Assembly (NCBI RefSeq): GCF_027111335.1
Contig: NZ_CP114288.1
Coordinates: 3,844,001-3,908,000, forward strand
DNA: 64,000 bases
From: Flavobacterium aquiphilum
GTDB lineage: Bacteria; Bacteroidota; Bacteroidia; Flavobacteriales; Flavobacteriaceae
Reading direction: 5' to 3'
The notes beneath the pieces are model-generated. The model was not told the origin of the DNA, made no database searches, and saw only the letters and a list, made by a program, of their open reading frames with translations. The position numbers and the translations under genes are program-made. Within the stretch, counting starts at the first letter, position 1, and each line of letters starts with the position of its first letter. Of the stretch, positions 1-8,087 are shown in pieces.

Positions 1-10
1 ATTGAAAATA

Positions 11-329
11 AAATACTAAATATAAATCTTTTGCCAAACTAAAGTTATAATTTATAGATAACGGGAATTCAGCCAGAATAAAAAATTCAAAATAATTACA
101 GATCCAGATTATATTACACCTGTTTTAAAACAAAGAAAACCAAAATCTTAATCCAAATCCATAAGAACTGAAAGTAGAATTCCATTAAAACCTTTCATAA
201 TAATCAATTCAAATTCAGTATTATAAAGTTCAAAAAAAACTTTTCAATTTAATACTGGATTTGGATTTAATTATTTTCTTTTTTTCAAAAAGAGCTAAAG
301 ACTAAATTTAAATTATTAAAAAATAAAAA
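11..329 (+). repeat. Duplicated fibre-gene leader, copy 1 (contains decayed coding sequence)
   Basis: This stretch matches 7762-8087 almost base for base in its first 220 bases and then more loosely down to the start codon, so each copy ends at a fibre gene start (330 and 8088). It holds no open gene. Short coding-like pieces can be followed across frames: KSFAKLKL then IDNGNSARIK in one frame and ITDPDYITPVLKQRKPKS in another. The same pieces recur in copy 2, so I infer the 3' end of a gene that decayed and was then duplicated with the downstream fibre gene. In copy 1 a TAA follows KSFAKLKL. I do not recognise the ancestral protein. Confidence 0.75.
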
Positions 330-890
330 ATGAGCACAAATCACAACAGAATAAAAGTTGCCGATTTAGAAAAAAATCAGCCAAATCAAATTTTGACCAC
401 TAATGATAGCGGAGAATTAGAATTTAGTGATATTAATAATATAAAAACAGAAAACTATAATGCGCTTGATTATATAGCAGAAGGAAAAGCATTAGACGCT
501 AGGCAAGGAAAAGTATTAAAAGATTTGATTGATACTATTAACACTTTGCTTACTTCTGACGATGTAAATTTGGACACCGTTCAGGAGCTTGTGGATGCTA
601 TCAAAACTGTAGAGACTTCGCTTTCTACTATCTTGATAAATGACATTACAACAGGCGGGATTACTAAGGCATTAACTGCTGAAATGGGAAAACAATTGGA
701 GTTAAAAAAATTAGACGTAACCGGTAGTTATGTTTATAATACTTATTTCGTTGATAGCATTGTGGGGAGTAATGCAACTGGGCAATTTCAAAACCCTGCG
801 AAACCTTACTTAGATTTAGCTTATGTCATGGCATTGCCAGATTATAACATTAATAGAAAAATTATGATACTTAACTCAATAAAAAATTAA
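330..890 (+). CDS. Phage-tail-fibre-like protein A, probably truncated
   Basis: A 186-residue protein whose first ~115 residues are the anchor shared by all four fibre genes here (begins MSTNHNRIKVADLEK; contains GELEFSDIN, LDARQGKVLKDL and an NLDTVQELVDAI segment). The rest is about 70 residues (VDSIVGSNATGQFQNPAKPYLDLAY) and then stops, far shorter than the 645-970 residues of the sister proteins, so the receptor-binding part looks lost. The family role is inferred: the constant N-terminus docks to a tail or baseplate and the variable C-terminus contacts the target surface. The tail-collar gene starts 4 bp after its stop, so the two are probably co-translated. The anchor is of the same subtype as fibre C (5513). 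No signal peptide is seen. Confidence 0.7.
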   Translation: MSTNHNRIKVADLEKNQPNQILTTNDSGELEFSDINNIKTENYNALDYIAEGKALDARQGKVLKDLIDTINTLLTSDDVNLDTVQELVDAIKTVETSLSTILINDITTGGITKALTAEMGKQLELKKLDVTGSYVYNTYFVDSIVGSNATGQFQNPAKPYLDLAYVMALPDYNINRKIMILNSIKN

Positions 891-894
891 TTAT

Positions 895-1431
895 ATGGAT
901 TTTTTTGCATCTCAAATTATTTGTCTAGCGACAAATGTTTCGCCTAAAGGCTTCATGAAATGTGAAGGGCAAACATTAAAAACAGCAGATTATCCTGCCT
1001 TATTTTCGGTTATCGGGATTAATTATGGCGGTAACGGAACTACTAATTTTAAATTACCTGATCTTCGAGATAGATCAATTGTGCATCAATCGGCTTCTAA
1101 GGCTTTAGGAAGTTTTGGCGGGAGTTCTTCGATAACTTTAACCGAAGATAATTTACCGCAACATACACATACATTAAATAATGTTGTTGTAAAAATAAAA
1201 GCATCTACTGCTAATGCAGATGAAGTAGCTGCCGAAGGTAATTATCCAGCTGTTTCTGGAAGCGCTACTTATTCAGGCAATGGACCAACTACTGGAACCT
1301 ATACAGGAGAAACTGAAATTTTTGGTACTATTAATAACGCAGGATCAGACTCAACAGTTGATATTCAAAACCCTTACCTAGCGATGAGTTATTTTATTTC
1401 ATTGTATGGTGTATTACCGGTACAGGAATAA
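895..1431 (+). CDS. Phage tail collar domain protein
   Basis: 178 residues. The N-terminal half is a clear tail-collar domain (Pfam Tail collar / MdpB-like family): GFMKCEGQTLKTADYPALFSV, then YGGNGTTNFKLPDLRDRS, followed by the usual LPQHTHTL segment near residue 90. The C-terminus NPYLAMSYFISLYGVLPVQE is also typical of the family. Such proteins sit at the distal end of tail fibres or short tails and often trimerise. The gene follows fibre A after 4 bp and is followed by a terminator at 1441, so fibre A plus collar form one transcription unit. It might supply the tip that truncated fibre A lacks; that is inference. Confidence 0.85.
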   Translation: MDFFASQIICLATNVSPKGFMKCEGQTLKTADYPALFSVIGINYGGNGTTNFKLPDLRDRSIVHQSASKALGSFGGSSSITLTEDNLPQHTHTLNNVVVKIKASTANADEVAAEGNYPAVSGSATYSGNGPTTGTYTGETEIFGTINNAGSDSTVDIQNPYLAMSYFISLYGVLPVQE

Positions 1432-1440
1432 TTGCTTATG

Positions 1441-1472
1441 AAAGCCGTAAATTTATGAGACGGCTTTTTTTA
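1441..1472 (+). terminator. Rho-independent terminator after tail collar gene
   Basis: Stem AAAGCCGT / ACGGCTTT with an 11-base loop, followed by a long T run. It starts 9 bp after the stop of the collar gene. A second hairpin (GCGGCTT / AAGCCGC) lies just downstream near 1488-1508. Confidence 0.8.
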
Positions 1473-1863
1473 TTTTTTTTTGAACAGCGGCTTCGGTAAA
1501 AAGCCGCTTGAAAAGTTATTGAATTGGTTTATCGTTTCCTGGACAATAGATACAATAGACTTTACCACTTAAAAAAGGCGGGCATTGTCAGGCAAGTATA
1601 ATGACGGATGAGGCGATAAAAGGTTTTCTGAAGTAATTCCCAGGAGGCGGGAATTTAAAAAATAATCCTCCAACATTAAAAAAAACTCTCACATCTTAAT
1701 TAATTAGCACCAAAGCCAACGTTGGAGAGCATTAAATCATCTATGCTGTGGCTTTGCTATTTAAATAATTCTCGAAAGGACAAATATACACTAACCAATC
1801 AAAAATTAAGATGAATAATATTACCAAAGGCAATTTAGGTATATACAAATTAAAAAATAAAAA
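1473..1863. other. Intergenic region between the collar gene and fibre B
   Basis: About 390 bp without a recognisable gene. It holds a second small hairpin near 1488-1508, an imperfect long inverted repeat AAAGCCA...TGGCTTT around 1713-1757, and an 18-codon ORF at 1811-1867 (begins MNNITKGNL) whose TGA overlaps the ATG of fibre B as ATGA. That overlap could give translational coupling but has no counterpart before the other fibre genes. Its leader is unlike the duplicated leader of fibres A and D. Confidence 0.5.
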
Positions 1864-4776
1864 ATGAGCATTAATCATAACAGAATAAAAGTTGCCGATT
1901 TAGAAAAAAATGAGGCCAATAAAATCTTAATCACAAACAGTGATGGAGAATTAGAGTTTGTTGATATTAACAATACTCTTGATTGCACCCTGCCAGGAAA
2001 GGTATTAGATGCCAGACAGGGTAAAGTACTAAAGGATTTAGTCGATAATATCAATGTATTACTTACATCTGATAATGTTAATTTAAATACTATTCAGGAG
2101 TTAGTTGATGCTACAACTAGTATTCAAACTCAATTAAACAGTAAGGCTTCAGATGCAAATGTTTTACATAAAACAGACAATGAATCTTGGACAGGGATTA
2201 AATCCTCTACTAATACAGGAGCTACTAGTGTAAATGGATTATCATTAACTAATAGTGGTACTGGAGGAACTCAAGTAATTAATATAAGTAATACTTCTAC
2301 AGGTAGAGGTGTATTTATTACAAATAGTAGCACAGGTCAAGGTCAGTATGTAAATAATGGGTCTGGAGGTAATGGAATCTATGTTCAAAATCAATCTACA
2401 GGTACAGGGTATTTCTCTGACAATCAATCTACAGGTGTAGGTGTAATTTTAAATTCACAAACATCATCTACTGGAGATTTAATACAATTTAGAAAAAATA
2501 ATATTTTAGTATCTAGATTTGATCAAAATGGTAAACTATCAATTGGTGGTGCTAATATGGATACAATGTTTAATGTTTCAGCTGAAGCATTAGATACAGC
2601 TGCATTAAACAATTATAATGATACACAGGGATTTGGTGCAATATTATTTAGACGATATACTGGTACTAGATTAGCACCAAGTGGTATTACAACTTCAGCA
2701 GTAATTGGTGGTATGATTGGTGCTGGTTCATATAGTGGTGGGACACTTGGTTCTAATACTGTTGCTATAAGAATGTTGGGTAATGGTGTATTTACACCTA
2801 CAAGTCAACCTACTATGATAGATTTTGCAACTACATCTGTTAGTAGTACAACTAGAACAGAGAGAATGCGTATTGAGAGTACAGGTAATGTTTTAATAGG
2901 TACTACTACAGATAACGGAATTGAAAAATTACAAGTTAATGGTTCATCTATATTTACAGGTAGAATTATAACAAATCAGAGACTTACAACAGAAGGGAAT
3001 TATAGTAGTATTATAAATAATGCAGGAGGAGTTAATTTAGAAATTGCAGCTAGAACTATTACTAATAACACAGCGGCTGCAAGTTCAACAACTACTCAAT
3101 ACACTGCTGCTGGTTTTGGTGTACCTACGTTTTCTGCTACTAATACTGGTATTACATACACTAATGCATCTAACTTATATATTGCAGGTGCACCAATAGC
3201 TGGTACAAATGTTACTATAACAAATCCTTGGGCATTATATGTAAATAGTGGTAATAGTTATTTTGGAGGAGAAATTCAAACTAATAATACTATTAGAAAA
3301 AAAATTCAATCTGCTGGTACTTCTTACCCTTCTATTTCTAATAGTGAAATAGTAATAGGTGCAAGAAGTAATGGAACTGATCCTATGATTGCATCAAGAA
3401 CTAATAGTACTACTACAACAGGATTTTTTCAAGTAGCTATTCAAAATGCTGATGTTACTAGAACTGCTGGTGCTGATATGGTATTTAGAACTAGTTATGA
3501 AACTGGTAGTGATATATTACAACCCTTAACAACTGCTGGTAAAGCATTTGAATTTAATAATAGTAATCCATTATTATCTATTTTCAGAAATGGTAATGTG
3601 AATATCGGTTCTACTGGTACAGATAATGGTTATAAACTAGAAGTAGAGGGTACATCAAAGTTCAATAATAATGTTTTAATAAGTAATACAGGTGTAGCTC
3701 CTACTACTCCATACCAATTTAATATTGAGGGTTCTAATGCATTAGCTCTTATAAAAAGAAATAGTTCTCTCGCGATTCAATCACCAAAATATCTTTTTGA
3801 TAGAACAGGAGCTACTATTACCACTGATATTTCAGCAGGGTATCATTTAGGAGGAGTTCATTTTAGAGGTCTTACTGGAGGTACGATGTCAGATTGGGGG
3901 TTACTATCTTATGTTGCTAGTAGTACTACTGCTGGACAAGGATATTTATCAATGTTCAAAAGTGATTTAACAAGCGAAGTATTTAGAATAAATAATAGTA
4001 ACGGTAATATAATAATACAAAATGGAGGTACATTTACTGATAACGGTTATAGATTAGATGTACAAGGTACTACAAATCTTAACGGTAATACTACTTTACA
4101 AACTACTCCAACTACATCTGCTAGTAACTATGATTTCCTTACTCGTAATAGTTCAACAGGAGTTGTAGAAAAAGTTCCTTCAAATTCTTTTGTTACTTCT
4201 ATAAGTCCTACATTTACTGGAACTCCTACAGCACCAACCGCATCGGTGGGTACAAACACGACACAAATTGCTACAACTGCTTTTGTCACAAATGCAATTA
4301 CAAGCAATGTAGTTACATTAAGTGGTACCCAGAATATATTAGGAGCAAAAACTTTTAGTACTGCTTATAGCGGATTTAGTAGTGGTACAGGTTTTCAAGC
4401 TACATTTAATACAGCTAATGGAGTTTTTGAGATGTTTACAACTACCGCGAAGCCTAGTATTTATTTTTCGGATGGAGGAACAACAGTAGGAGCTATTTTT
4501 GATTGTTTTGCAGGCTCTACAGGTAATCACATCATAGGGAAAAATAATAATGTTACTAATTTCACCTTAGATAAACTTGGTAATGTAACAGCAACTTCAG
4601 TTACTGGGATTGTAAAACTAAAACAATACACAGTTGCAACTTTACCAGTAGGTACTCAGGGAGACACAGCTTACGTAACTGATGCTACTTCTCCAACATA
4701 TTTAGGAACTTTAACAGGAGGAGGTTCTGTGAAATGCCCAGTATTTTATAATGGAACTGCATGGGTTTCTCATTAA
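1864..4776 (+). CDS. Phage-tail-fibre-like protein B (970 aa, repeat-rich)
   Basis: Residues 1-~112 are the shared anchor (subtype NEANKILITN, identical in style to fibre D). Residues ~113-223 form a Gly/Asn/Thr/Ser-rich module of short repeats (STGRGVFITN, STGQGQYVNN, STGTGYFSDN) closed by LIQFRKN...SRFDQNGKL, which fits a beta-solenoid shaft. Several later units end in a xxDNG(Y/I)(K/R)L(D/E)V(Q/E)G element (near residues 356, 586 and 733). Near residue 790 is the classic phage tail-fibre motif GTPTAPTASVGTNTTQIATTAF. The C-terminus (TYLGTLTGGGSVKCPVFYNGTAW) looks like a globular tip. There is no signal peptide. The base composition is very AT-rich with many AAT/ACT/GGT codons. The role as a target-binding fibre is inferred from these motifs. 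Confidence 0.8.
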   Translation: MSINHNRIKVADLEKNEANKILITNSDGELEFVDINNTLDCTLPGKVLDARQGKVLKDLVDNINVLLTSDNVNLNTIQELVDATTSIQTQLNSKASDANVLHKTDNESWTGIKSSTNTGATSVNGLSLTNSGTGGTQVINISNTSTGRGVFITNSSTGQGQYVNNGSGGNGIYVQNQSTGTGYFSDNQSTGVGVILNSQTSSTGDLIQFRKNNILVSRFDQNGKLSIGGANMDTMFNVSAEALDTAALNNYNDTQGFGAILFRRYTGTRLAPSGITTSAVIGGMIGAGSYSGGTLGSNTVAIRMLGNGVFTPTSQPTMIDFATTSVSSTTRTERMRIESTGNVLIGTTTDNGIEKLQVNGSSIFTGRIITNQRLTTEGNYSSIINNAGGVNLEIAARTITNNTAAASSTTTQYTAAGFGVPTFSATNTGITYTNASNLYIAGAPIAGTNVTITNPWALYVNSGNSYFGGEIQTNNTIRKKIQSAGTSYPSISNSEIVIGARSNGTDPMIASRTNSTTTTGFFQVAIQNADVTRTAGADMVFRTSYETGSDILQPLTTAGKAFEFNNSNPLLSIFRNGNVNIGSTGTDNGYKLEVEGTSKFNNNVLISNTGVAPTTPYQFNIEGSNALALIKRNSSLAIQSPKYLFDRTGATITTDISAGYHLGGVHFRGLTGGTMSDWGLLSYVASSTTAGQGYLSMFKSDLTSEVFRINNSNGNIIIQNGGTFTDNGYRLDVQGTTNLNGNTTLQTTPTTSASNYDFLTRNSSTGVVEKVPSNSFVTSISPTFTGTPTAPTASVGTNTTQIATTAFVTNAITSNVVTLSGTQNILGAKTFSTAYSGFSSGTGFQATFNTANGVFEMFTTTAKPSIYFSDGGTTVGAIFDCFAGSTGNHIIGKNNNVTNFTLDKLGNVTATSVTGIVKLKQYTVATLPVGTQGDTAYVTDATSPTYLGTLTGGGSVKCPVFYNGTAWVSH

Positions 4777-4974
4777 TAATTAAAAATAAATATAAATAGA
4801 TAACCTCAAATAAGACAAGATAAAGCTTCTCATTTTTTCTATGGATTCTTTATTTTAAAATAAATGTTTCTAACTTAAAACCAATAAATTAGCTGTTTAT
4901 TCATTTGTTAAAAAAAGACGATGTTCTCCATTAAAAATTTTTTTACAGATAATTTTCTTAATAAAGAATATCGG

Positions 4975-5440
4975 TCTAATCCACAAAAATACTGAGCGGA
5001 TTTCAGTATTACAAAGGCATTTTAAAGGAGATATTAATCTCGCTAGGGTCATTTGTTTGTTCATAATGGCTTTATGCAAAATAAAGACAATCAATTATGA
5101 CCGACTTGCTTCGGCATTTGGCACAAAAGCCAGTAAAATAGTCTGTATTGAAGGATTCAGCACTTCATGAAAGATTTTGACTTTCCGATGGAGATTATCT
5201 CTAATTTAATTTTCAATACCTTACCAATTAAAGAAAACCTAGCATTGATATTAGACAGAACCAACTGGAAATTAAGCTAGAAAACATCAATATTTTGATG
5301 CTCTGAGTGAGTTCTAAAAATGTTGTGTTTCCTTTGATGTTCAAAATCCTCAACAAACAAGGGGATTCCGACACAAACACACGGACGAAAATCTATCAGC
5401 CTGTTTAAATAGGAACAGATTATTTGTCTAAATTCCTTCT
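4975..5440 (+). pseudogene. Degenerate IS4-like DDE transposase remnant
   Basis: No open frame survives, but transposase sequence can be followed on the plus strand through several stops and shifts: ERISVLQRHFKGDINLARV, then ALCKIKTINYDRLASAFGTKA, then after a stop FMKDFDFPMEIISNLIFNTL and ENLALILDRTNWKL, then FPLMFKILNKQG. The LDRTNWK piece is the region of the first catalytic Asp in IS4-type transposases. The C-terminal half is missing. The whole spacer 4777-5512 holds no intact gene, and the minus-strand frame across it is a shadow. The remnant lies between fibres B and C, so an insertion once entered the array. Confidence 0.75.
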
Positions 5441-5512
5441 ATCAGAAACTAAACTTCTGAATATCTGTTTGCTTAGCTCTTTTGTCATGCACTAAAATAA
5501 AAAAATATAAAA

Positions 5513-7552
5513 ATGAATATCGATCACAACAGAATAAAAGTCGCTGATTTAGAAAAAAATCAGCCTAACAAAATCTTGACCACTAATGATAATGGAGAAT
5601 TAGAATTTAGTGATATTAATAATATAAAAACAGAAAGCTATAATGCGCTTGATTATACAGCAGAGGGAAAAGCATTAGACGCTAGACAAGGAAAAATATT
5701 AAAAGATTTAATTGATACTATTAATGTTTTACTAGCCTCTGATAATATTAATTTAAATACAATTCAAGAATTAGCCAATGCAATTGAATCCATTCAAAAT
5801 TCTCTTAATTCCATCTTAGTAAATGATCTGACTACGGGAGGAAACACCAAGGCGTTGACGGCTGAAATGGGAAAAAGCTTAAAAGGTTTGTATGATACTT
5901 TGGTGACCACTGCTGGAGGAAAAGAAGACGTTTCAAACAAATCCCAAGACATAGAGACGGATAAAACTTCGACTTCAAAATATTCCAGTGTAAAGCAGTT
6001 ATATGATTGGGCGGTTGCTAAATTCGTGCAGGCTGCAAATATAAAAACGGTTAACGGTAATAATCTAATTGGAACTGGGAATATTACGACTCCAGATATG
6101 ACAACCAATACAGCCCAAGAGGTAACAGCTTTAAAGACATTTAGAGCAGGAATGTTTGGACTTAGAAACACAGCAAATACTTTTACTTCATTCTTTGCTA
6201 GTGCTGTAACAGCTTCAAGAACTTGGACGTGGCCTGATAAATCAGGAACAGTGGCAATGACTTCTGATATTGTGGCTCAGTTAAATGGAACTGTAAATTT
6301 CTTAGTAAAATTTGGAACTGCAACAACCGGAACATTAAGTAGATTATTTGATAATGGTACTTGTTTTGGTATTGGAACTGTAAATACACCTACAAAGGAC
6401 ATTACACTGGGGAATCAACAAAATAGAGAAATAGCTATAGAAGAATCTGACAGTTTAACTAAGGGGAGAGATTTGAGTATTTCTGCTGGTAAGACAATAA
6501 ATTATCAATTAAGCTCAAACTTTATAGACATTAACCAAGCCCCAAGAAATTGGAGAAAAGGATGTGCTGACACTAATAAAAATAAATATATTCCTTCTGG
6601 GACTTCTTTGTATAAACAAACCAATGGAACTGGTGATTTTGTATTATACTATAATTCAGTATATAATATAAATTCAGTAGCAATAAATAATTCAGGAGAT
6701 ATATATATTGCTACTTCAAATGGCTTATATAAACAAACGGGAAGTACTGGAGCATTTGTGCTGGAAAGTGGCATTACTAACAGAAATTATTATTCTATGT
6801 CATTCCACCAGAGCGGTGATTTATATGCTGTATGTTCATATTCTGATAATGGGGCGGTCTCAAGTGAATATATTTATAAGAGGGTTAGTAACTCTGGAGA
6901 CTTTGTGCCTGTAAGTAGTACTCTTGGACGATACAATGATATTTCGTGTGCTCCCAATGGAGATGTTTATGCTTCACTATGGTCTGTGGGGTTGGTAAAA
7001 CAGACTGGGGGAACTGGACCATGGACTACTATCTTTAGCAATTCAAGTCTAGGTACTGTCTGTGTATTGGCAAATGGAACCATTTATACAGCTAATGTTT
7101 ATGGTGCAACGCTCCCAAATTTTTATATATCAACTAATAATGGTTCATCTTTTTCTACTTCAATCATTGGTGGGGCAATAGGATATGCTTTCTTTTCTGC
7201 AAATGGAAATAATATTTACCAATACAAGTATGTAGGAACTAGTAGTATAACTATGCAAAACAATGATGTTTTAGGTATCTCTAATTTGGATGGTGGAACT
7301 CTTAAGCTTAAATCTGGCACGGGGAAAGGCACTGGAAAAAGTAGGTATGAAATATACACTGGTCAAAAAACAATTTCTGGAACAAGTATGCAACTCGAAA
7401 CACTGAGAGCTTATTTTGATGAAAATGGTTTTTTTATTTACCTGACACCTCCTATTTATGCTAACGACGCTGATGCTGATGCTGATTCAAACCTTCCTTC
7501 AGGGGCATACTATAAAGTTACAGGAAATAGAACTCTATTTCAAAAACCATAA
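5513..7552 (+). CDS. Phage-tail-fibre-like protein C (679 aa)
   Basis: Residues 1-~120 are the shared anchor (subtype NQPNKILTTNDNGELEF, as in fibre A), followed by LTTGGNTKALTAEMGKSLK, which fibre A also has in near-identical form. Residues ~150-200 contain WAVAKF and KTVNGNNLIGTGNITTPD, widespread in phage tail fibres. ASRTWTWPDKSGTVAMTSD near residue 240 is another tail-fibre motif. Residues ~360-570 carry repeats of about 40 residues (SLYKQTNGTGDFVLY, GLYKQTGSTGAFVLE, YIYKRVSNSGDFVPV, LVKQTGGTGPW), each with a GDIYIA / GDLYAV / GDVYAS strand, consistent with a beta-propeller-like head. The C-terminus is YYKVTGNRTLFQKP. A receptor-binding role is inferred. Confidence 0.8.
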   Translation: MNIDHNRIKVADLEKNQPNKILTTNDNGELEFSDINNIKTESYNALDYTAEGKALDARQGKILKDLIDTINVLLASDNINLNTIQELANAIESIQNSLNSILVNDLTTGGNTKALTAEMGKSLKGLYDTLVTTAGGKEDVSNKSQDIETDKTSTSKYSSVKQLYDWAVAKFVQAANIKTVNGNNLIGTGNITTPDMTTNTAQEVTALKTFRAGMFGLRNTANTFTSFFASAVTASRTWTWPDKSGTVAMTSDIVAQLNGTVNFLVKFGTATTGTLSRLFDNGTCFGIGTVNTPTKDITLGNQQNREIAIEESDSLTKGRDLSISAGKTINYQLSSNFIDINQAPRNWRKGCADTNKNKYIPSGTSLYKQTNGTGDFVLYYNSVYNINSVAINNSGDIYIATSNGLYKQTGSTGAFVLESGITNRNYYSMSFHQSGDLYAVCSYSDNGAVSSEYIYKRVSNSGDFVPVSSTLGRYNDISCAPNGDVYASLWSVGLVKQTGGTGPWTTIFSNSSLGTVCVLANGTIYTANVYGATLPNFYISTNNGSSFSTSIIGGAIGYAFFSANGNNIYQYKYVGTSSITMQNNDVLGISNLDGGTLKLKSGTGKGTGKSRYEIYTGQKTISGTSMQLETLRAYFDENGFFIYLTPPIYANDADADADSNLPSGAYYKVTGNRTLFQKP

Positions 7553-7761
7553 AATAATGATATAAACTAAATTTTCAATAATATAGTAACAGAAACGAAA
7601 AATTAAGGATAATTAAAATTGAAGTCCGCCTAGAAGATAATACTCAATTTGATGGCGATAAATATCTTATAATTATTAGGATATAAACAATCTTAAAGAC
7701 GCCTATTACTCTCAAACTGTCTTTTGGAGCAATAAAAAGTTAACCCAAATGAATGACTATT
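7553..7761 (+). pseudogene. Decayed coding fragment upstream of leader copy 2
   Basis: A stretch with recoverable but broken frames: IKIEVRLEDNTQFDGDKYL, then after a stop and shift KDAYYSQTVFWSNKKLTQMND, which runs on into the fragments of leader copy 2. I take it as more of the same dead gene whose 3' end is duplicated at 11-329. I do not recognise the family. Confidence 0.4.
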
Positions 7762-8087
7762 AAAAATACTGAATATAAATCTTTTGCCAAACTAAAGCTA
7801 TGCTTTATTGATAACGGGAATTCAGCCAGAATAAAAAAATCAAAATAATTACAGATCCTGATTATATTATACCTGTTTTAAAACAAAGGAAACCAAAATC
7901 TTAATCCAAATCCATAAGAACTGAAAGTAGAATTCCATTAAAACCTTTCATGATAATCTTTTTCAAATTCAGCATTAGAAAATTTCAAAAGACTTTTCAG
8001 TTTTTAATCCTGGATTTGGGTTCTTAATATTTCTACTTTTTTTGCAAATGAACTAAAGAATAAATTTTAATTATTAAAAATATAAAA
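7762..8087 (+). repeat. Duplicated fibre-gene leader, copy 2
   Basis: Direct repeat of 11-329, ending at the ATG of fibre D. It keeps the same dead frames (EYKSFAKLKLCFIDNGNSARI, then ITDPDYIIPVLKQRKPKS), here without the stop present in copy 1. That the repeat includes the base run immediately before the start codon suggests leader and fibre 5' end were duplicated together. Confidence 0.75.

Noticed and set aside
2220-4770. Short repeated units in fibre B that could suggest a CRISPR or tandem DNA repeat
   Set aside because: The repeats are at protein level, of uneven length and with varied codons; they encode Gly/Asn/Ser/Thr-rich shaft strands.
4897-5094. 65-codon minus-strand frame in the B/C spacer
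   Set aside because: The plus strand of the same interval carries transposase sequence, which explains it better.
5794-6171. 125-codon minus-strand frame opposite fibre C
   Set aside because: It is antisense to a clear tail-fibre gene, lacks a ribosome site and has no recognisable motif.
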